Source: Chryseosolibacter sp964493505
Lineage (GTDB): Bacteria > Bacteroidota > Bacteroidia > Cytophagales > Cyclobacteriaceae
Direction: 5' to 3'
Length of the DNA stretch: 64,000 bases
Assembly (NCBI GenBank): GCA_964493505.1
Contig: CAZBNP010000005.1
Coordinates: forward strand, 1 to 64,000
A program made the position numbers and the translations under genes. The notes under the pieces are model-generated. The model was not told the origin of the DNA. It made no database searches and was given only the letters and a program-made list of their open reading frames with translations. Shown here in pieces: positions 33,125 to 41,318 of the stretch (its first letter is position 1; every line of letters begins with the position of its first letter).

Positions 33125-34651
33125 ATGTCGGAAAAGCTGATCTCAAGTTGTGGTATTGGTATGGTGACGGCGATTTTATTTGCATTTGTAACCTGTTTCT
33201 CTTTCGGGCAAAGTCATCCGACAAACCCGCCGTTTCCCGATAGTACCCGTACTATCACCGAAACCAGAGACTCTTCCACAAAAGCAAGACGGCAAAGACC
33301 CGCGGCGGCAGACAGTGGCAGGTTTGTACTCATCAATCGCATATTCATCATCGGCAACCGGCTTACCCGCGATCAAATCATCATGCGCGAACTCAGCCTC
33401 AAGCCGGGTGATCTTATCTTCAATCGGGACCTTCCGGCAATACTGGACCTCGATACGAAAAAACTATTCAATACCCGGTTGTTCAATACCGTGGAGATCC
33501 GCACAATGGAACTGCAGGAAAACAAAGTCGACCTCCTGGTCGACCTCAACGAGCGCTGGTACACATTTCCTTCACCGATCTTCGAACTGTCTGACCGAAA
33601 TTTCAACGAGTGGTGGCAAAACTACGATCACGATTTCAAGCGCGTGAACTACGGACTAAGGCTCTACCAGTTCAACATGAGAGGGCGAAACGAAACGCTT
33701 CGGTTTACCGCCCAGTTCGGTTTCCAGCGGCGGTTCGATGTCATGTACCGGTTTCCCTATATCGATAAGAAACAAAAACACGGGCTCTCCGTCGACTTCG
33801 GATTCCGCGAAACCAAGAACCTTGCCTTTCAGACCCTCGACCACAAGTATATCTTCACCGAGTCTGATCAGATTCTCCGCAATGAGCGACACGCCGGCGT
33901 TATCTACAGCTACCGGAAGTCGTTCTACAAAACACATTCCCTGAGCATCGGATACCGTGATCTGAAGATCAACCCTATCGTCCTCGATTCAAATAGCAAT
34001 TACCTCAACGGCGAACTCCTCAGACAGAAGTATCCGATGATCTCTTATCAGTTCAATTCCGACCATCGCGATGTTGCCGCCTATCCCCTTAACGGTAACC
34101 AGTTTCTCTTCCAGATCGGACATAACGGTATCAGCATCAGCGAGGATCTGAATGTCTTTGAAACAAGTATTCTCTATTCCCGCTACATTGATCTGAAAAA
34201 CGGATTCAACCTGTCAAACAACTTCGTGGGATATTATAGTACGCCAGACGATATCGACTATGTCAATTACGGTGTACTCGGCCAACGCAAACAATTTGTC
34301 AGAGGATACGAACTGTATATCGTGGAGGGCCCCTGGTTCGTACTCAACAAGACAACATTCAAGAAACTTATCTTCAACCGCGCATATCATTGGGGCTTAA
34401 TGCCGATACGACAATTCAGACATATTCCCATCTCGATATATTTAAAAACATACGCTGATCTCGGGTACGTACGCAACTACCCTTATTACGAAGTACACAA
34501 CCTCAATACACGCCTCTCAGACAAAATGCTTCTCGGCACCGGACTCGGCCTCGATGTCGTCGGCTTTTATGATATCGTCCTGCGCTTTGAATACTCCTTC
34601 AACGCCGAAGGTGAAAATGGTTTCTTCTTCCACGTAAAAAGGGAGTTTTGA
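33125..34651 (+). CDS. BamA/TamA-like outer-membrane protein with one POTRA-like domain
   Basis: 508 residues. A signal peptide is near the start (TAILFAFVTCFSFGQ). A POTRA-like domain (about 60-130) reads FVLINRIFIIGNRLTRDQII and KLFNTRLFNTVEIRTMELQENKVDLLVDLNER. Alternating hydrophobic strands follow, ending DIVLRFEYSFNAEGENGFFFHVKREF, a barrel with an aromatic C-terminal residue. Family knowledge suggests an outer-membrane protein of the Omp85 superfamily; the partner is unknown. It starts 22 bp after lgt. A heptamer repeat follows 10 bp after its stop. Confidence 0.83.
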   Translation: MSEKLISSCGIGMVTAILFAFVTCFSFGQSHPTNPPFPDSTRTITETRDSSTKARRQRPAAADSGRFVLINRIFIIGNRLTRDQIIMRELSLKPGDLIFNRDLPAILDLDTKKLFNTRLFNTVEIRTMELQENKVDLLVDLNERWYTFPSPIFELSDRNFNEWWQNYDHDFKRVNYGLRLYQFNMRGRNETLRFTAQFGFQRRFDVMYRFPYIDKKQKHGLSVDFGFRETKNLAFQTLDHKYIFTESDQILRNERHAGVIYSYRKSFYKTHSLSIGYRDLKINPIVLDSNSNYLNGELLRQKYPMISYQFNSDHRDVAAYPLNGNQFLFQIGHNGISISEDLNVFETSILYSRYIDLKNGFNLSNNFVGYYSTPDDIDYVNYGVLGQRKQFVRGYELYIVEGPWFVLNKTTFKKLIFNRAYHWGLMPIRQFRHIPISIYLKTYADLGYVRNYPYYEVHNLNTRLSDKMLLGTGLGLDVVGFYDIVLRFEYSFNAEGENGFFFHVKREF

Positions 34652-34661
34652 TAATTGAATT

Positions 34662-34710
34662 GGCAAAGGGCAATTGGCAAAAGGCAAAGGGCAAAGGGCA
34701 AAGGGCAAAA
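34662..34710. repeat. Heptamer tandem repeat, 7 copies of GGCAAAG-like unit
   Basis: Exactly 49 bp: GGCAAAG, GGCAATT, GGCAAAA, GGCAAAG three times, GGCAAAA. It lies 11 bp past the stop of the barrel gene in a 223-bp gap. The rest of the gap (34711-34874) shows no gene, terminator or clear promoter. Copy number may vary between strains. Confidence 0.85.
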
Positions 34711-34874
34711 GAGGAGCTGGTTGAAAGATGTTGTCCGGGCTTTGAACGATAAACCTTGAACTTCTCTGTCCAATTTTCCTGATAAATTCTATCCAGGCGG
34801 CCTCATCACTTGCGTGCGGCCGGGGCTTCTGCTAAATTCCCTTTGCAAAAAACACCCTCTCTATCGAAACGCTA

Positions 34875-35666
34875 TTGCGATATGTATTCGCTTGCCTGCT
34901 GGCGATGAATGCTGAAGCGCAGGACATCGGAGCACGCGCACACGCTATGGGCAACACGTCGGCGTGCCTGTCGGACGTGTGGTCTATTCACAACAACGTC
35001 GCCGGACTCGCCGATGTAAAGAACCCCGAAGCCGCGGCTTCGTACTACGCCATCCCCGCCTTCAGGCCTTTCGATCGGGTGGCCATGTCAGTCGCTTTAC
35101 CGATCGCAGGAGGTATCGGTGGATGTAGCGTTTTTCGCCTGGGCGACGAACTCTACAGCGAACATATCATCTCAATAGGATATTCAACCTCCTTCGGACT
35201 GGCCTCGCTCGGACTAAAAGGCAACTACCTCCAATATCGGGCATCGGGTCAGGAAACACGCAAAGCCGCTACCATGTCGTTCGGCGGACTAGCGACGCTG
35301 ACTCCGCATATCCTGTTCGGCGCGCATATCATCAACATCAACCAGTCGGTTATCAACACAGCAACGGATGAGAAACTCTCTACCGTACTCATAGCCGGAA
35401 TCGCCTTTACCTCGCCGGAAAAATTCATCGCGTCTATCGAAATCGAAAAAGAGATCCAATTGCCTGTTCTTTTGAAAGTGGGATTTGAATACAAAGTCCT
35501 CGGAAAGGTCCCGTTCCGGGCAGGCTTTAATTTCCCGTCCCGCTCAGCATCCGTTGGCTTCGGAGCAAAACTTCGAAGAATACAAGTCGACTGCGCCACG
35601 CAGGTACACGATGCATTCGGAATAACCTGTCAGGCTTCCGCAACATATCAACTCAAACGGAAATGA
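34875..35666 (+). CDS. PorV/PorQ-like outer-membrane protein
   Basis: 263 residues from a TTG start; an in-frame TAA at 34833 excludes a much longer form. A short signal-like N-terminus (RYVFACLLAMNAEAQ) is followed by ARAHAMGNTSACLSDVWSIHNNVAGLADVKNPEAAASY, the start seen in FadL-fold, UPF0164/PorV-type proteins of Bacteroidota, and by repeated amphipathic strands. PorV-type proteins act with the type IX secretion machinery, but this protein is shorter, so only the fold is claimed. Its stop overlaps the next gene's start by 4 bp. Confidence 0.72.
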   Translation: MRYVFACLLAMNAEAQDIGARAHAMGNTSACLSDVWSIHNNVAGLADVKNPEAAASYYAIPAFRPFDRVAMSVALPIAGGIGGCSVFRLGDELYSEHIISIGYSTSFGLASLGLKGNYLQYRASGQETRKAATMSFGGLATLTPHILFGAHIININQSVINTATDEKLSTVLIAGIAFTSPEKFIASIEIEKEIQLPVLLKVGFEYKVLGKVPFRAGFNFPSRSASVGFGAKLRRIQVDCATQVHDAFGITCQASATYQLKRK

Positions 35667-37705
35667 AAGCATTGTCAGCCTGCATTGTGTTTGCGAACTT
35701 GTTGTTCCCCCTGTTGGGTCAGGATATTTACGACCATGATCCGGATACCCAAACAATCGGTGGACTCATCTTTGCAGATCCGGATGAAGCTATCAACTAC
35801 GAATCGGTACTGGAGAACATCGCCATTCCATCCTCCCCTTTTGATCTAAACAGTGTGACCGAAGAGGAGCTCACACTCACCCATATACTGACAGACGAAC
35901 AGATCGATAACCTGCTTAGCTGGAGGCGAATGAACGGTCCCATCCTGGATATACACGAGCTACAGGCAATTCCCGGGTTTCAACACGAGACCATCCGCGC
36001 GCTGTTGCCGTTTGTCAAAGTATCGGACCCGGCACAACGCCTTGACGCAAGTCTGTTTCGCCGCGCGGTCGCCGCCGGAAAGAGCTATATCCTGACACGG
36101 TATCAGCAAACGCTCGAAAAGAAAAAAGGAGCCAGGAGTTTGCCCGGTAGCGACAAATTCGCAGGCTCACCCGGCGCGTTCCTTCTGCGAATGCGCTCCA
36201 CAATTCCCGGCGACCTGAGCATCGGATTCACGGGGGAAAAAGACGACGGAGAACGCTTTCGCTTCGATGCCCGGAAGAGACAGTGGGGATTTGATTTTAC
36301 ATCGTTTCACATACAGGTAAAGAACAAGGGGAAGTTGCAAAATCTCATACTGGGCGATTTCCAGTCGCAATTCGCACAAGGGCTGTTGTTCGGCGGAGCA
36401 TTCGCCATCGGAAAGAGTAGCGAACAGATTTCATCCCTTCGAAAGGTTTCCGTTGGTTTCAATCCGTACACTTCAATTCACGAAAGTGCATACCAGCGAG
36501 GTGCCGCCCTGAGCATAAAAATACACCGTCACGTCAATGTATCCGCATTCTATTCAACCGTCAGGAGAGACGCCGCGGTAACGGAAAGTGATTCGTCGGT
36601 TGTGCGTTCAATTTATAACACAGGCCTTCACCGGACAGAGCGTGAGATAGCGTCGATGAAAAAACTGAACGAACAAAATGCCGGGATGATCGTGCGAATA
36701 AACACAAACAACTTCGACGGAGGCGTAATGGCTAATATCATTCGCTACGACGCAGCGCTTCGCCGCAAAGAAACCCCCTACAACCAATTCGCATTCAGCG
36801 GACACTCCAACATCAACGCAGGATTTTTCGTCAACTATCGTCTGGAAAATCTATCATTCTTCTCCGAGGCGGGTAAGACAGTCGGGGGCGGTACAGCGGT
36901 GATTGCCGGGCTTTTGCTGAATGTTCACAAAAATCTTGAGATCGGAACGCTCTACCGTTCTTACGGCGTCGATTTTCACACATTCTATTCCAATGCAATT
37001 TCCGAGAACACGTTTGCGCAAAATGAAAGAGGTTTCTACTGGACATGGAAATACCGTTGGGACCGGCACTGGAGTATTAACGGGTATGTGGATATATTCC
37101 AGTTTCCCTGGCTGGGATTCAGACGCTACAGGCCATCTTCCGGATATGAAACATTGCTACGAGGGAGTTATCGTCCTTCAAAAGAAACTCGTATCGTTTT
37201 CCAGGTGCGACAGGAATCGAAATCACGAAATGTTCAGAGAGAAACGAAGGTATATGGAGTAGCCGAGTCTCTCCGGCAAAATGCACTGCTGGCCGTAGAA
37301 TATGTCGCCGGAAGGGGAATCAGCCTGAACACACGAATACAATTCAACGCCCGGCATTTCGACGAAACATACACAGAAGGATGGGCGTTCGTACAGGATA
37401 TCACCTTCAGGGTCGGCAGGTTCAGGTTTTCCGCACGGCATGGCCTGTTCGACACAGACGACTACGACAATCGTCACTATATCTACGAACGCGATGCATG
37501 GTCGTCATATTCGATGCCTGCTTACGCGGGCGTCGGTGTAAGAAATTACGCGTTATTTGAATATAAAATAGGCAAAAGCCTGACCCTGTGGGCACGGTAC
37601 GCATGCACGCGAATGTTGGAAAACGAGGAAATCGGCTCAGGAGTGGATACAATTGAAGGAAATACACGCAATGATGTTAAATTTCAGGCGCGATTAACGT
37701 TTTAA
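35663..37705 (+). CDS. Helix-hairpin-helix domain outer-membrane barrel protein
   Basis: 680 residues. A signal peptide (ALSACIVFANLLFPLLGQ) leads to a ComEA-like helix-hairpin-helix region at about 55-115: SPFDLNSVTEEELTLTHILTDEQIDNLLSWRRMNGPILDIHELQAIPGF. The remainder is rich in alternating aromatic strands and looks like a large outer-membrane beta barrel ending in VKFQARLTF. The combination is common in Bacteroidota and of unknown function; DNA binding by the HhH region outside the cell is unproven. It is coupled by a 4-bp overlap to the PorV-like gene. Confidence 0.78.
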   Translation: MKALSACIVFANLLFPLLGQDIYDHDPDTQTIGGLIFADPDEAINYESVLENIAIPSSPFDLNSVTEEELTLTHILTDEQIDNLLSWRRMNGPILDIHELQAIPGFQHETIRALLPFVKVSDPAQRLDASLFRRAVAAGKSYILTRYQQTLEKKKGARSLPGSDKFAGSPGAFLLRMRSTIPGDLSIGFTGEKDDGERFRFDARKRQWGFDFTSFHIQVKNKGKLQNLILGDFQSQFAQGLLFGGAFAIGKSSEQISSLRKVSVGFNPYTSIHESAYQRGAALSIKIHRHVNVSAFYSTVRRDAAVTESDSSVVRSIYNTGLHRTEREIASMKKLNEQNAGMIVRINTNNFDGGVMANIIRYDAALRRKETPYNQFAFSGHSNINAGFFVNYRLENLSFFSEAGKTVGGGTAVIAGLLLNVHKNLEIGTLYRSYGVDFHTFYSNAISENTFAQNERGFYWTWKYRWDRHWSINGYVDIFQFPWLGFRRYRPSSGYETLLRGSYRPSKETRIVFQVRQESKSRNVQRETKVYGVAESLRQNALLAVEYVAGRGISLNTRIQFNARHFDETYTEGWAFVQDITFRVGRFRFSARHGLFDTDDYDNRHYIYERDAWSSYSMPAYAGVGVRNYALFEYKIGKSLTLWARYACTRMLENEEIGSGVDTIEGNTRNDVKFQARLTF

Positions 37706-37715
37706 TCCCGAATTC

Positions 37716-37820
37716 ATGCACGCGTTAAAATATGTAACACCGGAGGTACTTTTGGTTATGTGTATTGGAGGTATTGTCTTTATTTTGATTTTAAAGGCGA
37801 TTTTCAGGAAAGGAAAATAG
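37716..37820 (+). CDS. Small single-span membrane protein, 34 residues
   Basis: ATG at 37716, 34 codons, TAG at 37818. After a short polar start (MHALKYVTPE) comes one hydrophobic segment (VLLVMCIGGIVFILILKAIF) and a basic tail RKGK. That is the layout of a bitopic small membrane protein with the positive end likely in the cytoplasm. It begins 10 bp after the HhH-barrel gene stop on the same strand, so it may be co-transcribed. There is no recognised family. Confidence 0.5.
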   Translation: MHALKYVTPEVLLVMCIGGIVFILILKAIFRKGK

Positions 37821-37878
37821 TATCCGGTCCTGTCGTCTCAAAAAAGGCATAAACGCAAACCTCACTTAAATACCAGCC

Positions 37879-38604
37879 ATGAAAACCAAACTCTTCGCCC
37901 TGATCCTTTGTGTTGTCGCACAGACCGCCATCGCGCAGGTAACGAAAAAAGCACTGGATCTCCCGGAGTTCAAGGGAATCTATGTCAACTCGAACTACAC
38001 GGTATACCTGAAACAGACGAACAAACAGGAGGTTAATGTTGAAGCGCTTACGGAGATATTCAGCGCAAGTGACATCAAAGTAGTAGACGGTATCCTTATG
38101 GTGAACATCGAACGTAAACCCGAGAACCCGAACAGGAGCCTCTGGGCAAAGATCGATGACCTTAAGCTCAACCCTACCATGAAGCTGTATGTGACTATGA
38201 AGAACATTCAGGATCTTCAGATCAACGGAAACGGAAAAATCATCGCTGAAAACTCGCTGGCAACCGGAAACATCAACCTGGCTGTCAACGGCGGTGGGAA
38301 CATGGATATAGATTTGAAGGGCGACATGGTGAAGGCTGAAGTCAATGGTTCAGGAAGTCTCGCGCTGCGAGGCTATGCTTCCGCTATCGACGCGTCCATT
38401 TCCGGTGCGGGCACCATTAAAGGCTTTAGCTGTCCGGTAGATCGCGCCACAGTGAAGGTCAGCGGCTCGGGGATCTGCGAACTGAATGTAACCAACACGA
38501 TCGACGCAGTGGTTGCCGGTACCGGAATCATCAAACACAAGGGCAACACAAAGAACACGCAAAAAAAGATTTACGGCAGCGGAAGCGTCGATCGCGCATA
38601 TTGA
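37879..38604 (+). CDS. Head GIN domain (DUF2807) protein
   Basis: 241 residues. A signal peptide (MKTKLFALILCVVAQTAIAQ) precedes a right-handed parallel beta-solenoid-like domain: EFKGIYVNSNYTVYLKQTNK, then repeats such as LQINGNGKIIA, LAVNGGGNMDIDL, AEVNGSGSLALRG, ASISGAGTIKGF, KVSGSGICELN. These N/S-G-x-G-x repeats define the head-GIN/DUF2807 family of secreted or surface proteins. Function is unknown. It ends in GSGSVDRAY. Confidence 0.9.
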   Translation: MKTKLFALILCVVAQTAIAQVTKKALDLPEFKGIYVNSNYTVYLKQTNKQEVNVEALTEIFSASDIKVVDGILMVNIERKPENPNRSLWAKIDDLKLNPTMKLYVTMKNIQDLQINGNGKIIAENSLATGNINLAVNGGGNMDIDLKGDMVKAEVNGSGSLALRGYASAIDASISGAGTIKGFSCPVDRATVKVSGSGICELNVTNTIDAVVAGTGIIKHKGNTKNTQKKIYGSGSVDRAY

Positions 38605-38724
38605 TTGCCTGACAAGAAGTCCCAACTCCCGGAATACCTCAAAATATCGACCCCGATAGCCAGTTTGCGACAAAAAGGCGCGGAACTGCTTGTCTTTGAT
38701 GTAATTAATTTTACTACCTTTAGA

Positions 38725-38801
38725 TAGTTAACGGATACCTTCACCGTACCAGCCATGCATATCCGCGCGGTTGTCACGGTGAAGGCATCCGCTGACAACT
38801 A
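38725..38801 (+). promoter_or_regulatory. Long hairpin with a 15-codon open frame in the RRM gene leader
   Basis: The left arm (38725-38747) contains ACGGATACCTTCACCGT and the right arm (38776-38801) contains ACGGTGAAGGCATCCGC; these pair at 15 of 17 positions, with extra pairing of TAGTT and AACTA at the base. The 28-nt loop holds an ATG (38755) that opens a 15-codon frame ending at TAA (38800), covering the right arm. The element ends 29 bp before the RRM start. A -7-like TACCTTTA lies at 38715-38722. A regulatory role is inference. Confidence 0.55.
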
Positions 38802-38830
38802 ACTTATCTTCTCATTTACTATCTAAAACG

Positions 38831-39136
38831 ATGAACATTTACGTTGCCAACATCCCTTTTAAGGCATCCGAGCAGGAATTGAAGGGATTATTCGAAGAGT
38901 ATGGCGAGGTTTCTTCCGCCAAAATTATCATGGACAAGGTTACTCAGCGTAGTCGCGGATTCGGCTTTATTGAAATGGCTGATGAGTCAGCGGGCAGACA
39001 AGCTATTTCAAGTTTGAATGGTTTTAACTTCCTCGGAAAAACACTCGTGGTTAATGAAGCGCGCCCCAGAACTGACGCTCCGCGTGGCGGTGGCGGCGGT
39101 TTCAGAAGCGGCGGTGGTGGCTTCAGCCGGGACTAA
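38831..39136 (+). CDS. Single-RRM RNA-binding protein
   Basis: 101 residues. One RRM fold has RNP2 in NIYVANIPF and RNP1 in RSRGFGFIEM. The region GLFEEYGEVSSAKIIMDKVT lies between, and NGFNFLGKTLVVNEARPR closes the domain. A glycine-rich tail (GGGGGFRSGGGGFSRD) follows, as in cold-inducible-type proteins. Such proteins bind single-stranded RNA and are numerous in Bacteroidota, where they are thought to act post-transcriptionally. It has its own terminator and a structured leader. Confidence 0.94.
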   Translation: MNIYVANIPFKASEQELKGLFEEYGEVSSAKIIMDKVTQRSRGFGFIEMADESAGRQAISSLNGFNFLGKTLVVNEARPRTDAPRGGGGGFRSGGGGFSRD

Positions 39137-39165
39137 CCGAACCCTGAAAGAACTCAAACCTAAAC

Positions 39166-39195
39166 AACTGTCTCTCCCGGGACAGTTTTTTTTTT
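39166..39195 (+). terminator. Rho-independent terminator after the RRM gene
   Basis: The stem AACTGTC/GACAGTT, with a TCTCCCGG loop, is followed by ten T residues, about 30 bp after the stop. It is a classic intrinsic terminator. Confidence 0.85.
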
Positions 39196-39228
39196 GCCCA
39201 TCTCACAACCAGAAATCCAGCGCATTCA

Positions 39229-39260
39229 TTGCAACTGACTAAGTCATTTCGTAAACTTTG
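39229..39260 (+). promoter_or_regulatory. Candidate promoter of the DoxX gene
   Basis: TTG at 39229-39231 and AAACTTTG at 39253-39260 (seven of eight bases of TAnnTTTG), spaced 21 bp. This sits between the RRM terminator and the DoxX start at 39284. Confidence 0.45.
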
Positions 39261-39283
39261 CATATCACCAAAGTACAACGGCC

Positions 39284-39733
39284 ATGAGTGTAATCTCCAA
39301 TGTGGAGTCGTGGGGCAATAGTCACCGTCCCGGATTCCTGGATATCTTTCGCATTGCGCTGGGTATCTTTATCACCTATAAAGGACTCGACTTTATTACG
39401 CACATGGATGAGTTGAAGAACACAACCGCGGGTATCACAACGTGGTTTGCGGGTGCCGCGCTCGCGCACTATATCATCTTCGCACATATCCTGGGCGGCC
39501 CGTTAATCGTCGCAGGACTGTTTACACGGATCGTATGCGTGATTCAGCTACCTATTCTCATCGGTGCGGTCATTCTTGTGAACGCTCCGCACGGGTTTCT
39601 GTCACTCGGCAATCACATGGAACTCTGGGTCTCGCTTGTCGTGCTGGCGGGTCTTATCGCCTTTATTGTTTTCGGCGCAGGGAAATACTCGCTGGATGCA
39701 AAACGACGAAAGGAAATGACCACCGTTCACTAA
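39284..39733 (+). CDS. DoxX family membrane protein
   Basis: 149 residues with four hydrophobic segments: FLDIFRIALGIFITYKGLDFI, AHYIIFAHILGGPLIVAGL, RIVCVIQLPILIGAVILV and LVVLAGLIAFIVFGAGKYSL. The patterns RIALGxxxxxKG and HxxGGxxxxxGLxTR are typical of DoxX/DoxD-like proteins. The exact biochemical role in bacteria is unclear; some relatives work with redox or stress systems. It is monocistronic, with a terminator after it. Confidence 0.85.
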   Translation: MSVISNVESWGNSHRPGFLDIFRIALGIFITYKGLDFITHMDELKNTTAGITTWFAGAALAHYIIFAHILGGPLIVAGLFTRIVCVIQLPILIGAVILVNAPHGFLSLGNHMELWVSLVVLAGLIAFIVFGAGKYSLDAKRRKEMTTVH

Positions 39734-39754
39734 CATCAATGCCAACGCTAACAC

Positions 39755-39790
39755 GGGCACCTGTCTGACAACAGGTGCCCTTTATTTTTC
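39755..39790 (+). terminator. Rho-independent terminator after the DoxX gene
   Basis: A strong stem GGGCACCTGT / ACAGGTGCCC with a CTGACA loop, followed by TTTATTTTT. Confidence 0.88.
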
Positions 39791-39814
39791 GGATGAGTTC
39801 CATATATTGCGGCA

Positions 39815-41287
39815 ATGGAGTATATTATCGGGATAGACCTGGGCACCGGGAGTACAAAAGCGATCGCTATGAATCACGCGGGCGACGTCGTTGATACTGA
39901 ACAGGTCGCGTACCCCATTCTGCAACCTCAGCCAGGATATCAGGAACAACCCCCCGAGACCATCTGGCAGGCCTTTCTTAGATGCATAGCGGGAATCGCT
40001 TCCCGGCACTCCACATCTCCGCAGGCAATTTGCCTCAGCAGTGCCATGCACAGTGTCATACCCGTAGATGATCATGGGGAGGCGCTGATGAACATGATGA
40101 TTTGGGCTGATAATCGCAGCGCTGATATCGCACGCGCGATTCTTCACTCACCGGAGGGAAAACGCATCTATGAAAAGAGCGGAACACCTATCCACGCAAT
40201 GACACCGCTGTGCAAACTCCGGTGGCTCGAACAAAATGAACCAGATACCTTTAAGAAGACTGCCCGGTTCATTTCTATTAAGGAATACGTTTGGTTTAAG
40301 CTGTTTGGCGAATATGAAGCAGACTACTCTATCGCATCCGCCACCGGTTTGATGGACATCGGGGAATTAAAATGGAACCATGAGTCGCTTGATGTCGCAG
40401 GGGTCAGATCTTCACAGCTATCCAGGCTTGTCAATACCAACCACCGCCGGCATTGCACGGACGCATCGTTGTGCACCGCGATGGGTATCTCAAAAGACAC
40501 GGTCTTTGTCATAGGCGCAAGTGACGGATGCCTTGCCAATATCGGCAGCTTCGCCACCGACGAACGGTCTCTTGCGCTGACCATTGGAACAAGCGGCGCG
40601 GTCCGCGTCACCCAAAATCGCCCTATACTGAACTTCAAAGCCATGACGTTCAACTATCTTCTCGACCACAATACCTACGTGTGCGGCGGGCCGATAAACA
40701 ATGGTGGCATCGCGCTAAAGTGGTATGCTGAAAACCTTCTCGGTAAAAAACTTGAGAGCTCACATGACTACACGGCGATGCTCCAAACCCTGAACGATAC
40801 CCGTCCGGGCGCTGAAGGACTGATCTTCCTACCCTATATTCACGGCGAACGGGCTCCCGTCTGGAACAGCGACGCGTGTGGTGTCTTCTTCGGAATGCGG
40901 GCGCACCACAATCAATCTCACTTTACGCGCGCAGTAGTGGAAGGGATATCGGCAGCGCTATACGACATAACAACCACCATGATCGACAACGGGATGAACA
41001 TTGAGCAAGTGAATGTCAGCGGCGGCTTTGTACAATCAGCTCACTGGCTGCAGATCATTGCAGACTTGTTTGGCATAAAAGTATGCCTGGTCAATACTAC
41101 CGACGCGTCGGCAACCGGCGCCGCCTTCCTGGCTATGAAAGAGCTCGGCATCATCGCCCGTTACGATCAATTGAAACCAGGGCAGTTCATAGAATATTTC
41201 CCCGGCGCGGAAAACACAAATGCCTATCAGGCTTTTTTCAGAAATTACAAAAGAGTTTATGAGAGCGTTCACCCCTTAATGTCGTAG
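39815..41287 (+). CDS. gntK: Gluconokinase-like FGGY carbohydrate kinase
   Basis: 490 residues of the FGGY fold. The N-terminal phosphate-binding motif is YIIGIDLGTGSTKAIAMN, the central region has AICLSSAMHSVIPVD and MMIWADNRSADIAR, and the C-terminal half has SLALTIGTSGAVRVT and VNVSGGFVQSAHWLQIIADLFG. The adjacent 6-phosphogluconate dehydrogenase, 31 bp downstream, makes D-gluconate the likely substrate: gluconate to 6-phosphogluconate to ribulose 5-phosphate. The symbol reflects function, not close similarity to the short GntK of E. coli. Confidence 0.9.
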   Translation: MEYIIGIDLGTGSTKAIAMNHAGDVVDTEQVAYPILQPQPGYQEQPPETIWQAFLRCIAGIASRHSTSPQAICLSSAMHSVIPVDDHGEALMNMMIWADNRSADIARAILHSPEGKRIYEKSGTPIHAMTPLCKLRWLEQNEPDTFKKTARFISIKEYVWFKLFGEYEADYSIASATGLMDIGELKWNHESLDVAGVRSSQLSRLVNTNHRRHCTDASLCTAMGISKDTVFVIGASDGCLANIGSFATDERSLALTIGTSGAVRVTQNRPILNFKAMTFNYLLDHNTYVCGGPINNGGIALKWYAENLLGKKLESSHDYTAMLQTLNDTRPGAEGLIFLPYIHGERAPVWNSDACGVFFGMRAHHNQSHFTRAVVEGISAALYDITTTMIDNGMNIEQVNVSGGFVQSAHWLQIIADLFGIKVCLVNTTDASATGAAFLAMKELGIIARYDQLKPGQFIEYFPGAENTNAYQAFFRNYKRVYESVHPLMS

Positions 41288-41318
41288 GCCGGGTTTTACA
41301 ACTATAAATACAGACACT

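Noticed and set aside
34652..34874. The heptamer tract as a CRISPR array
   Set aside because: The units are 7 bp with no spacers.
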